The notes beneath the pieces are model-generated. The model ran no database searches and was not told the DNA's origin. It was given only the letters and a program-made list of their open reading frames with translations. A program made the position numbers and the translations under genes. DNA of 39,465 nucleotides from Bacteroidota bacterium (GTDB taxonomy: Bacteria; Bacteroidota; Bacteroidia; Chitinophagales; Saprospiraceae), in contig JAKQHS010000110.1 of the NCBI GenBank assembly GCA_029557915.1, forward strand, positions 1 through 39,465, in the 5' to 3' direction. Shown here in pieces: positions 1 to 7,377 of this stretch. The first letter of the stretch is position 1. Each line of letters opens with the position of its first letter.

Positions 1-260
1 GCCAACATTTTTTTGTCATATTTCGCCAATAGGGAACGATAATAATCAACAGATTTTCTGATATTTTTTTGAGTTCTCGACTTTTCGGAGGGCATAATTA
101 GCTGATCCAATGCATGGAGCACTCCACAATAAGCAGTATGCCCTGCCATTTTTACATATTTTTTATCTTTATAGATGCCATTCGTTCTTTTGGCTTTTTG
201 TACCAGTATTTCTTTGGCATTGGCAAGGTGCCGGTTTGCTTCGCGGATCACTGGATTCAT
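1..260 (-). CDS. DUF5618 family protein, N-terminal part (cut by window edge)
   Basis: Reading the minus strand from the ATG at 260-258 gives 86 open codons that run off the left edge. The translation begins MNPVIREANRHLANAKEILV and continues through YKDKKYVKMAGHTAYCGVLH, the pattern I know from the DUF5618 family of small Bacteroidota proteins (helical, charged, conserved KYVKMAGHTAY core). The molecular role of the family is unknown to me; the helical AxxYLxxAKEIL / AGHxAY layout is reminiscent of HEPN-like folds, but that is only a resemblance. The C-terminal half and any partner gene lie outside the window. A -7-like box sits just upstream. Confidence 0.72.
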   Translation of the reverse strand, partial: MNPVIREANRHLANAKEILVQKAKRTNGIYKDKKYVKMAGHTAYCGVLHALDQLIMPSEKSRTQKNIRKSVDYYRSLLAKYDKKML

Positions 261-264
261 AATA

Positions 265-272
265 CAAAATTA
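265..272 (-). promoter_or_regulatory. Candidate -7 box for the DUF5618 gene
   Basis: The minus strand reads TAATTTTG, an exact match to the Bacteroidota -7 consensus TAnnTTTG, ending 4 bases before the ATG. No convincing -33 TTTG is present at the right distance, and the very short leader makes the call tentative. Confidence 0.35.
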
Positions 273-429
273 ATAGAACGACAAATACCTTTTCCGGCTT
301 TAACCCACGAATTGGTAAACACCCGGTCGTTCTTCAATAGGATGACCCGAAAAGTCAGGATTTGACCTGTTAAACCGAAGATCGGCTTCTGTTTTCACCC
401 CTTTTTCCTCTGCGCCCTACGCGCCCCCA

Positions 430-1340
430 TCGGTTTATTAAAATAAAGAAATCGTTCATTTAACCGCCAAGATCGCGAAGTGCGCTGAGGTTCCGCAAAG
501 ACATTTCATTACCCTTATTCCTCTGCGCCTCCTCTGCGACCTTTGCGCACTCTGCGGTTTATTTAAATGGAATATTCTTCCTTTCCAACCAAAAGCATCG
601 AAGGAAGAAATCGTTAATTTAACCGCCAAGTTCGCGAAGTACGCCGAGGTTCCGCAAAGACATTTCATTACCCTTTTTCCTTTGCGCCTCCTCTGCGACC
701 TCCGCGCCCTCTGCGGTTTTATTTAAATGCAATATTCTTCCCTTCCAACCAAAAGCATCGAAGGAAGAAATCGTTCATTTAACCGCCGATATCGCGAGTA
801 AGCCGAAGTACCGCAATGACATTTCATTACCCTTTTCTCTCTGCGCCTCCTCTGCGTCCTCTGCGCCCTCTGCGGTTTATTTAAATGAAATATTCTTCCT
901 TTCCAACCAAAAGCATCGAAGGAAAAAATTGTTCATTAACCGCCAAGTACGCCGAGGCTCCGCAAAGACATTTCATTACCCTTTTTCCTTTGCGCCTCAT
1001 TTGCGACCTCCGCGCCCTCTGCGGTTTATTTAAATGCAATATTCTTCCCTTCCAACCAAAAGAATCGAAGAAAGAAATCGTTCATTTAACCGCCAAGTTC
1101 GCAAAGTACGCAGAGGTTCCGCAAAGACTTTTCATTACCCTTTTTTCTCTGCGCCTCCTTTGCGACCTTTGCGCCCTCTGCGGTTTATTTAAATGAAATA
1201 TTCTTCCTTTCCAACCAAAAGAATCGAAGAAAGAAATCGTTCATTTAACCACCGGGATCGCGAATTATGCTGAGGTTCCTCGAAGATATTTCCATCCCCC
1301 TTTTGCTCTTCGCCCTCTCAGCACCTTCCTTGCGGTTTAT
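430..1340. repeat. Tandem array, six copies of a unit of about 159 bp
   Basis: The landmark ATCGTTCATT (with variants) recurs at 451, 610, 770, 928, 1077 and 1236, giving periods of 159, 160, 158, 149 and 159. The short fourth unit lacks about 10 bases. Each unit runs from AACCGCCAAG, through a G/C-rich stretch, to CTCTGCGGTTTATTTAAATG, then a spacer around TTCCTTTCCAACCAAAAG. The AACCGC and GCGGTT ends, with CGAAG/CGCAAAG and CTTTGCG/CTCTGCG blocks between them, make each unit a long imperfect inverted repeat. The last copy is the most diverged. Short reading frames cross the array (for example 885-1196), but they merely repeat the unit and show no gene features. The gap 273-430 holds nothing I recognise. 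Confidence 0.9.
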
Positions 1341-1381
1341 AACATTGCATTACAAAGTCAAAGAATCATTACATTAGAACA

Positions 1382-2305
1382 ATGAAACAAGTCCTGCAGC
1401 TCCTCCCCTTTATCCTCTCCTTGCTTTCCCTTCAGGGCCATGCCCAGCATATCCAATTATTCCGCTACAACAGTCCGGAGGGCGCAAAACCAGCCGTCCG
1501 CACCTCCGAGGGTGCCATGCTTGACGTCTCCGGGTACACCACGGATTTTAATGAACGCTTTTTTGAAGCAGGCGGCATCCCGGGATTGGTCAAATGGCTG
1601 GAAAAAAACCGGAAAAAATGCAAACCCGTACCCCCCTCCTTTACCTATGCCCCCTGTGTGGCCCGTCCATCCAAAATCGTCGCCATCGGATTAAACTATC
1701 TTAAACATATCCAGGAATCCGGAGCATCCGTTCCTTCAGAACCCGTCATCTTCTTTAAAGCCACCACCGCCCTGTGCGGTCCCAACGACCCGCTGATTAT
1801 TCCCAAAAATTCAGTCAAAACAGACTATGAGGTCGAACTGGCCATTGTCATCGGAAAAAAAGCTTCGTCCATCCATGAAGAAGACGCCCCCGGATATATT
1901 GCCGGCTACACCATCATCAACGATTACAGCGAAAGGGAATGGCAATTGGAAAAACCCGGACTTCAGTGGGACAAGGGAAAAAGCGCAGACCATTTTGCTC
2001 CCCTCGGCCCATACCTGGTGACTCCAGAGGAAGTAGGCGACCCCCATAATCTAAACCTCTGGCTCAAAGTCAACGGCGAGATGCGCCAGAACTCCAATAC
2101 CGGCGACATGGTCTACAAGGTAGCCCGGCTGGTCAGCGAAGTAAGTAAATACATGACTCTCCTTCCCGGGGATGTAATCGCTACAGGTACCCCTTCCGGA
2201 GTCGGCCAGGGTTTTAAGCCACCAAAATTCCTGAAACCCGGGGATGTGATCGAACTGGGTATTGATAAATTGGGGGCGCAAAAACAGCTTGCGGTCTCAA
2301 AGTGA
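1382..2305 (+). CDS. Fumarylacetoacetate hydrolase (FAH) family protein with N-terminal signal peptide
   Basis: A 307-residue protein. Residues 24 onward follow the FAH-family plan: a short N-terminal domain (LFRYNSPEGAKPAV), then KIVAIGLNYLKHI at about 98-110 and the catalytic fold. The metal ligands expected for the family are present: Glu150 and Glu152 in DYEVELAIVIG, and Asp181 in NDYSERE. GTPSGVG lies near the C-terminus. Family members hydrolyse or decarboxylate acylpyruvates and related 2-oxo acids, usually in the cytosol. Oddly, residues 1-22 form a good Sec signal peptide (charged start, leucine-rich core, HAQ cleavage site) placed just where cytosolic homologues begin. The substrate cannot be told from sequence. 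The next gene begins 62 bases downstream. Confidence 0.9.
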   Translation: MKQVLQLLPFILSLLSLQGHAQHIQLFRYNSPEGAKPAVRTSEGAMLDVSGYTTDFNERFFEAGGIPGLVKWLEKNRKKCKPVPPSFTYAPCVARPSKIVAIGLNYLKHIQESGASVPSEPVIFFKATTALCGPNDPLIIPKNSVKTDYEVELAIVIGKKASSIHEEDAPGYIAGYTIINDYSEREWQLEKPGLQWDKGKSADHFAPLGPYLVTPEEVGDPHNLNLWLKVNGEMRQNSNTGDMVYKVARLVSEVSKYMTLLPGDVIATGTPSGVGQGFKPPKFLKPGDVIELGIDKLGAQKQLAVSK

Positions 2306-2367
2306 ACAGCGATGTGAAATCATTTTTCCAGATCAAAATCAATTCTAAAACCAGCTATCTGATCCTT

Positions 2368-2883
2368 ATGAAAATAATTCTTTCTCTTTTGGCCCTTTGT
2401 ATTTTGTTTACGAATTGCAGCCAACAACTTCCGGTGACCCATACTGTTGACTTTGAAACGGAAAAAGCAGCCATACAGGCCGTCATCGCCAAGGAAACGG
2501 AATCCTATTATAAGCAGGATTATGATGCATGGAAAAGCACTTACTTACAATCGTCCGCTTTTCGCAAGTTCGGCTATTGGGAGGGTTACCCTGAAAAAGT
2601 GACCTCCAATATTGGATTTGAATCCCTGGCAGCGGAAAAGAAAAAGCAGTTCGATGCCAATGAAACGCTTTGGCGGGGCTCAACCGAGGAGCGCTCAAAC
2701 GAAAATTTTCGCATTTCGAACGAAATGGCCTGGTATACTTTTGAGCAAAACTCTTATGAAAAAGACACCCGGAAGTTCCTTGGGAAATCATTAGAAACCC
2801 GCATTCTTGAAAAGGAAAATGGGGAATGGAAAATTGCCTTTTTGGGGTTTCATTATTATCCGATGGAGGAGGAAAATAAATAA
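2368..2883 (+). CDS. Lipoprotein with NTF2/SnoaL-like domain
   Basis: 171 residues from the ATG at 2368. I prefer this start to the in-frame ATG at 2302 because it opens directly with a lipoprotein signal, MKIILSLLALCILFTNCSQQ, whose lipobox places the lipidated Cys at residue 17. The mature part (EKAAIQAVIAKETESYYKQDYDAW ... NGEWKIAFLGFHYYP) has the helix pair and terminal strands of NTF2-like / DUF4440 proteins, where the last strand typically reads WKI. These domains bind small ligands or act as accessory domains; no catalytic residues can be assigned. It is probably anchored in the cell envelope. It follows the FAH gene on the same strand and may share a transcript. Confidence 0.75.
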   Translation: MKIILSLLALCILFTNCSQQLPVTHTVDFETEKAAIQAVIAKETESYYKQDYDAWKSTYLQSSAFRKFGYWEGYPEKVTSNIGFESLAAEKKKQFDANETLWRGSTEERSNENFRISNEMAWYTFEQNSYEKDTRKFLGKSLETRILEKENGEWKIAFLGFHYYPMEEENK

Positions 2884-2969
2884 AGAGATCACAATACGTT
2901 TTTCTACCATCCCGATTATAGTAGCCAATGACTTCCAATTTAAAATGGGGATTAACCTGAGAATGTTAT

Positions 2970-3878
2970 ATGAAACAGAAAGTGTCCTTGGTATTATCCG
3001 GAGGAGGGGCAAAGGGGATTGCCCACATTGGGGTCATTGAAGAATTGGAAAAACAGAATTTTAAAATTGCGTCCTTAACAGGAACATCTATGGGAGCCTT
3101 TGTCGGGGGCATTTATGCTTTGGGGAAAATGGAAGAATTTAAAAAATGGCTGTTTGCCCTCGATAAATTGAAAATCTTTAAACTCTTTGATTTTTCGTTC
3201 AGTTCTCAGGGTTTGATAAAGGGCGATAAAGTAATTAACGAATTAAAGAAATTCATCCCGGATCAAAACATTGAAAACTTGAACCTGCTTTACGCCGCCG
3301 TGGCTGTGGACCTTTTAAACAAAAAAGAAGTCGTACTTGACAAGGGAAGTATCTATGAAGCCATGCGGGCCTCTATTGCCATCCCCACCGTCTTTACGCC
3401 GGTAAAAAAAGACAATATGCTGCTGGTGGATGGAGGGGTATTAAATAATATCCCCATCAATCACGCTAAAAGAAGTCCGGGTGATCTCTTGATTGCCGTG
3501 AATGTTAACGCCGATATTCCCCTTTATCATCCCTCCTTATTAAAGGAAGAATTTGAAACCAAACAATCCATCTACAGAAAAAAAATCAGGGAATTTCAAA
3601 TTCAATTGCAAAAGATCATTCCTCCAAATAAGGATGAAAGCCTTGATTATTTCGATCTGATCAATAAAACCATCCACTTAATGATTGAGCGCATTACCCT
3701 GACCACCATTGAAAAATATTCACCGGATATTCTAATCAATATTTCAAGAAACTCATGCGGAACTTTTGATTTTTATAAAGCCGAGGACATGTACGAGATC
3801 GGTTGTTATTCAGCGAAAAAATACCTGGAGGAGTATAAAAAAAGTTATGAGCAAAGGAGAATATCCGAGACAAAATAA
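2970..3878 (+). CDS. Patatin-like phospholipase
   Basis: 302 residues with all patatin landmarks. The oxyanion-hole motif GGGAKG lies at 11-16, the nucleophile elbow GTSMG at 38-42 (Ser40), and the catalytic Asp154 in VDGG. With no His in the dyad, such enzymes hydrolyse acyl esters of phospholipids or related lipids. No signal peptide or outer-membrane barrel domain follows; the C-terminal 100 residues are charged and helical. The protein is therefore a compact RssA/YjjU-like cytosolic patatin rather than a PlpD-type autotransporter. The codons and surroundings are AT-richer than the FAH gene upstream or the GMC gene downstream. Confidence 0.92.
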   Translation: MKQKVSLVLSGGGAKGIAHIGVIEELEKQNFKIASLTGTSMGAFVGGIYALGKMEEFKKWLFALDKLKIFKLFDFSFSSQGLIKGDKVINELKKFIPDQNIENLNLLYAAVAVDLLNKKEVVLDKGSIYEAMRASIAIPTVFTPVKKDNMLLVDGGVLNNIPINHAKRSPGDLLIAVNVNADIPLYHPSLLKEEFETKQSIYRKKIREFQIQLQKIIPPNKDESLDYFDLINKTIHLMIERITLTTIEKYSPDILINISRNSCGTFDFYKAEDMYEIGCYSAKKYLEEYKKSYEQRRISETK

Positions 3879-3944
3879 ATACTCATCGTAGTAGGTATTT
3901 TGACATTGATTGAGCTTTTATTAAGTTTATCCTTACTCAAAACC

Positions 3945-4181
3945 GTGACCGCCAGGAAAAACATTTTTGTTATCATCGGAAGTGCAAGTAAAAATTCCGC
4001 AAACGAAAAAATCATCGATTATATGGTCAACTTAACCCTTGACTTTTTTAGCATGACCGTTTTTAAGGATTTAAAGGCACTACCCCCTTTCGACCCCGAA
4101 CAACCGCCACTGGATCAATTCGTACACTCATACAAACGGTTGGTTACCCAAGCGATGAGTAACTTAACAATGACCATTTAA
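3945..4181 (+). pseudogene. Internally deleted NADPH-dependent FMN reductase relic
   Basis: From a GTG at 3945 the frame reads KNIFVIIGSASKNSANEKII then DYMVNLTLDFFSMTVFKDLK and LPPFDPEQ. This is the N-terminal flavodoxin-like part of the NADPH-dependent FMN reductase family (flavin phosphate loop GSASKNSAN). Normal members have about 170-190 residues. Here the sequence jumps from FDPE straight to PLDQFVHSYKRLV, which resembles the C-terminal helix of the same family, so roughly 100 central residues (including the active-site EY motif) seem to be missing in frame. The frame is open upstream to a TTG at 3900 but that extension matches nothing. I infer a decayed gene; a short functional protein is unlikely. 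Confidence 0.6.
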
Positions 4182-4286
4182 TCTTAAGAGCTTTGGCTGA
4201 ATGTATTTCCTTTATGGCTTACAGGTTGCTTTTGGAGCGAGCCGGCAAAAAATGACGGGTTAATAAAACACTGAAATTTCGAATGT

Positions 4287-4976
4287 ATGATTGGCATACT
4301 CATTCAACTGGCTGTTTCATGGATACTGCTATGGTTGATGGACAAAAAAGACCTCACCGTTCTTGGATTAAAACCGACCACCGACCGACTTCGGAAATTC
4401 TCATTTGGTTTTATAATATCTGCCGCCTGGTTTACCGTTTATTGCCAGACGACCACCTTCCTGACCAATAATCATTGGACGATAAATCAGGATTTTTCAC
4501 TAAAAGAATTTTTATCCTCAACCTGGTGGACCTTTAAATCAGTGATTTATGAAGAACTGATCTTCAGAGGGGCTATACTCTTTCTTTTGATTCAAAAGAC
4601 TAATATAAAGGCAGGGTGTATCATCTCCTCTGTAGCGTTTGGGGTCTATCATTGGTTTTCATTTGGAGTGCTGGGCAACCCAGTACAAATGACTTATATT
4701 TTCCTTTGGACCGGTATCTGGGGACTGATGTTTGCTTTCGCTTTTGCAAAGACCCGGTCTTTATACTTACCTACGGGGCTTCATTTGGGATGGAACTTAC
4801 TGAACATAGTCGTTTTCTCACAAGGGCCGTTGGGAAATCAATTTTTAATTCACAGCAATAACGGACAAGGTTTGACCGTGTTCCCATCTGTCGGGCTTCA
4901 AATTTTTCAATTGCTGGGACTTCCAATCATGGTTTACTTATATTTAAAAAATTACAGGCAATCAGACCACAAGTAG
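4287..4976 (+). CDS. CPBP family intramembrane glutamic endopeptidase (Abi/Rce1-like)
   Basis: 229 residues with several hydrophobic segments (about 3-18, 38-60, 85-102, 108-128, 137-155, 170-180, 205-222). The diagnostic motifs are all present: EELIFRG with Glu89, Glu90 and Arg94, FGVYHW with His122, and HLGWN with His166 and Asn170. CPBP proteases cleave within membranes; the bacterial members have been linked to CAAX-like processing, peptide-toxin immunity and signalling, and the substrate cannot be predicted. An ATG at 4283 lies in another frame; the ATG at 4287 starts directly in the first membrane segment. It lies in the AT-rich patch with the patatin and the FMN-reductase relic. Confidence 0.9.
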   Translation: MIGILIQLAVSWILLWLMDKKDLTVLGLKPTTDRLRKFSFGFIISAAWFTVYCQTTTFLTNNHWTINQDFSLKEFLSSTWWTFKSVIYEELIFRGAILFLLIQKTNIKAGCIISSVAFGVYHWFSFGVLGNPVQMTYIFLWTGIWGLMFAFAFAKTRSLYLPTGLHLGWNLLNIVVFSQGPLGNQFLIHSNNGQGLTVFPSVGLQIFQLLGLPIMVYLYLKNYRQSDHK

Positions 4977-5020
4977 AAATTGTTATACTTTCTTACTTTC
5001 ATTCCCCATATTCGACCCTC

Positions 5021-6721
5021 ATGCAGCAAAATAATTTCGATGCCATCGTCATCGGCTCCGGGATCAGCGGAGGCTGGGCCGCCAAGGAATTGTGCGAAAA
5101 AGGACTGAAAACCCTGGTGCTCGAAAAAGGCAGACCGGTAGTCCATGTCAGGGACTATCCCACGGCCAACCTGGATGCCTGGGATATGGAATTCCGGGGA
5201 GCCCTGACCCGGGAAGAAGCCAAACGATTTCCCGTGCAGACCCGGAGCGGTTTCGTGGGCGGGGACAATAAACATTTTTTTACCGACGACCTGGACAACC
5301 CTTATATCGAAACACAACGTTTTGACTGGATCCGGGGCAATCAAACCGGGGGGCGCTCCCTCACCTGGGGCCGCAACTGCTACCGCTGGAGCGACCTGGA
5401 TTTCGAAGCCAATAAAAAAGACGGGATAGCCATAGACTGGCCCATCCGCTACCGGGATATCGAACCCTGGTATACTTATGTGGAAAAATTTGCCGGAATC
5501 AGCGGGGAAAAACTGGGGCTGTCCCATTTGCCCGATGGGTATTTCCTGCCCCCGATCCCACTCAATTGCATCGAACAACACCTGAAAAAAGAAGTAGAAG
5601 GAAAATTCAAAGGCAGGCATATCACCCCTGCCCGGGTTGCCCATCTGACCGATCCCCAGCCCTGGCACCTGGAACTGGGCCGCGGCAAATGCATGAACCG
5701 CGACCGGTGTGCCAGGGGTTGCCCGTTCGGGGCCTATTTCAGCAGCAATTCGGCCACCCTCCCCGCTGCCGCACGTACCGGCAACCTCACGCTCCGGAAT
5801 CATGCCGTAGTGCATTCGATACTCTATGACGAGCAGAGCGGCCGGGCCACCGGGGTCCGGGTGATCGACGCGGAAACCATGATCAGTACGGAATACCGGG
5901 CTTCCCTGGTCTTTTGCTGCGCTTCGACCCTGGCTACGACCCAGATCCTGATGAATTCCTTATCCTCCCGATTCCCAAACGGAATGGGCAACGACAGCGG
6001 TCAACTGGGCCGTAATCTCATGGACCACCACTACCGCTGCGGCGCTTATGGCGAACACGAGGGTTATGCGGACCAATATTATAAGGGCAGGAAACCCACC
6101 GGCCTTTTTATCCCACGTTATGTCAACCTGGACAGACTCACGGAGAATAAAAATTTTATCCGGGGCTATGATTACCAGGGCGCCGGCGGTACCCGGAACC
6201 CCTGGAGCCGAGGAATCCAGGAACCCGGCGTGGGCGCAGAATTCAAGGAATCCCTTTTCAAGCCCGGAGGCTGGAATATGGGCCTGATGGGTTTTGGCGA
6301 ATGCCTGCCTTATGAGGACAACCGGCTAAGCCTGGACCCCGAGAAAAAAGACAAATGGGGCCTGCCCCTCCTGGTCATCGATGCCGGCTTCAGGGAAAAT
6401 GAAATGAAGATGCGCGAACAAATAAAAGCCGATGCCGCAGAGATGCTCGAGGTGGCCGGTTTTAAAAACGTCCGGGTATTTGATGAAATCGGGGGCATGG
6501 GTGTAGGGGTCCATGAAATGGGCACCGCGCGCATGGGACGGGATCCCAAAACCTCGGTCCTGAACGGGAACAACCAGGTCCACGGCGTACCCAATGTATT
6601 TGTGACCGACGGGGCTTGCATGACTTCGGCTTCCTGCGTCAATCCATCCATTACCTATATGGCGCTCACGGCAAGAGCTGTTGATTTTGCCCTCCAGGCG
6701 CTGAATAAACGCAACCTTTAA
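5021..6721 (+). CDS. GMC family FAD-dependent oxidoreductase, large subunit of a gluconate/glucoside 3-dehydrogenase-type enzyme
   Basis: 566 residues. The FAD-binding Rossmann motif is near the start (DAIVIGSGISGGWAAKEL, GSGISG at about 12-17). The substrate domain includes a Cys-containing block, GKCMNRDRCARGCPFGAYF, common in this branch. The GMC C-terminal domain carries VHEMGTARMG with catalytic His498 and NPS with Asn541. These enzymes oxidise alcohol groups of sugars or polyols with FAD and pass electrons to the respiratory chain. The next gene, 10 bases downstream, encodes the small subunit that normally accompanies this type. There is no obvious signal peptide, so export with the Tat-type partner is possible but inferred. 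The substrate is not identifiable. Confidence 0.92.
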   Translation: MQQNNFDAIVIGSGISGGWAAKELCEKGLKTLVLEKGRPVVHVRDYPTANLDAWDMEFRGALTREEAKRFPVQTRSGFVGGDNKHFFTDDLDNPYIETQRFDWIRGNQTGGRSLTWGRNCYRWSDLDFEANKKDGIAIDWPIRYRDIEPWYTYVEKFAGISGEKLGLSHLPDGYFLPPIPLNCIEQHLKKEVEGKFKGRHITPARVAHLTDPQPWHLELGRGKCMNRDRCARGCPFGAYFSSNSATLPAAARTGNLTLRNHAVVHSILYDEQSGRATGVRVIDAETMISTEYRASLVFCCASTLATTQILMNSLSSRFPNGMGNDSGQLGRNLMDHHYRCGAYGEHEGYADQYYKGRKPTGLFIPRYVNLDRLTENKNFIRGYDYQGAGGTRNPWSRGIQEPGVGAEFKESLFKPGGWNMGLMGFGECLPYEDNRLSLDPEKKDKWGLPLLVIDAGFRENEMKMREQIKADAAEMLEVAGFKNVRVFDEIGGMGVGVHEMGTARMGRDPKTSVLNGNNQVHGVPNVFVTDGACMTSASCVNPSITYMALTARAVDFALQALNKRNL

Positions 6722-6731
6722 ATCCTTTTCC

Positions 6732-7325
6732 ATGAACCGAAGAGAAGCGATCAAAAATCAAAGCCTGGTCATTTTCGGAGTGGCCGTATCGGCCAGCGCC
6801 TGGTCCGGCTTATACCTATCCTGCCGGTCAATGCCCGTTCTAGACTGGAAACCCGGTTTTTTTACGGTGGAGGAGGCCTCCCTCTTAACCGCTATCACGG
6901 AAACCATTCTGCCCAAAACCCAGACAGCCGGCGCGATGGAAACGGGCGTGCCCCGGTTTATTGATAAGGCTATCGCGGCCTTATTCGATCCGGAAACCCA
7001 ACAAAAAATCCGGGACGGCCTGGACCAGATAGACCGCATGGCGAAAACCACTTTCGGCAAAAAATTTCCCTCTTGCAGCGAGGAAGAAAGGACTTCGCTG
7101 TTGTTGGACCTGGACCGGAAAGCGGGAACTTATCCCCTGTCTTTGTGGGGCATCACCCTGGAACAATCCAAGCCTGTTGGATTCTTTCGTGATTTAAAAA
7201 GCCTGACCCTGATGGCTTATTTTACCTCGGAGGAAATCGGGAAAGGGGTGTTGAGGTATGATCCGGTGCCCGGTGATTACCAGGCTTGTTTACCCCTCGA
7301 TGGGATGAACAGTTGGACTGAATAA
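6732..7325 (+). CDS. Gluconate 2-dehydrogenase subunit 3 family protein
   Basis: 197 residues. The N-terminus, MNRREAIKNQ, followed by a hydrophobic stretch ending YLSC at residue 31, looks like a twin-arginine signal with a lipobox. The rest fits the Gluconate_2-dh3 family: FFTVEEASLLTAITETILPK, VPRFIDKAIAALF, and a C-terminal part ending YDPVPGDYQACLPL. The subunit is thought to carry the catalytic GMC flavoprotein through the Tat system and keep it at the membrane. The start lies 10 bases after the GMC stop, so the two form an operon. Confidence 0.9.
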   Translation: MNRREAIKNQSLVIFGVAVSASAWSGLYLSCRSMPVLDWKPGFFTVEEASLLTAITETILPKTQTAGAMETGVPRFIDKAIAALFDPETQQKIRDGLDQIDRMAKTTFGKKFPSCSEEERTSLLLDLDRKAGTYPLSLWGITLEQSKPVGFFRDLKSLTLMAYFTSEEIGKGVLRYDPVPGDYQACLPLDGMNSWTE

Positions 7326-7377
7326 TGCCTGACTGCAGTTCTTAATTATTTTAATTTCCTTAATTTCTTAATTCTAC

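Noticed and set aside
885-1196. Open frame across the first tandem array
   Set aside because: It simply translates the 159-bp repeat; similar frames appear on both strands and none has gene-like features.
430-1340. CRISPR array
   Set aside because: Units are about 159 bp and similar along their whole length; there are no short repeats alternating with unique spacers and no cas genes.
2302-2367. Upstream start extending the NTF2-like lipoprotein by 22 residues
   Set aside because: It would bury the lipoprotein signal inside the protein; the start at 2368 gives a clean lipobox.
4952-5815. Long minus-strand frame opposite the GMC gene
   Set aside because: A shadow of a GC-rich coding strand; the plus-strand frame has all GMC motifs.
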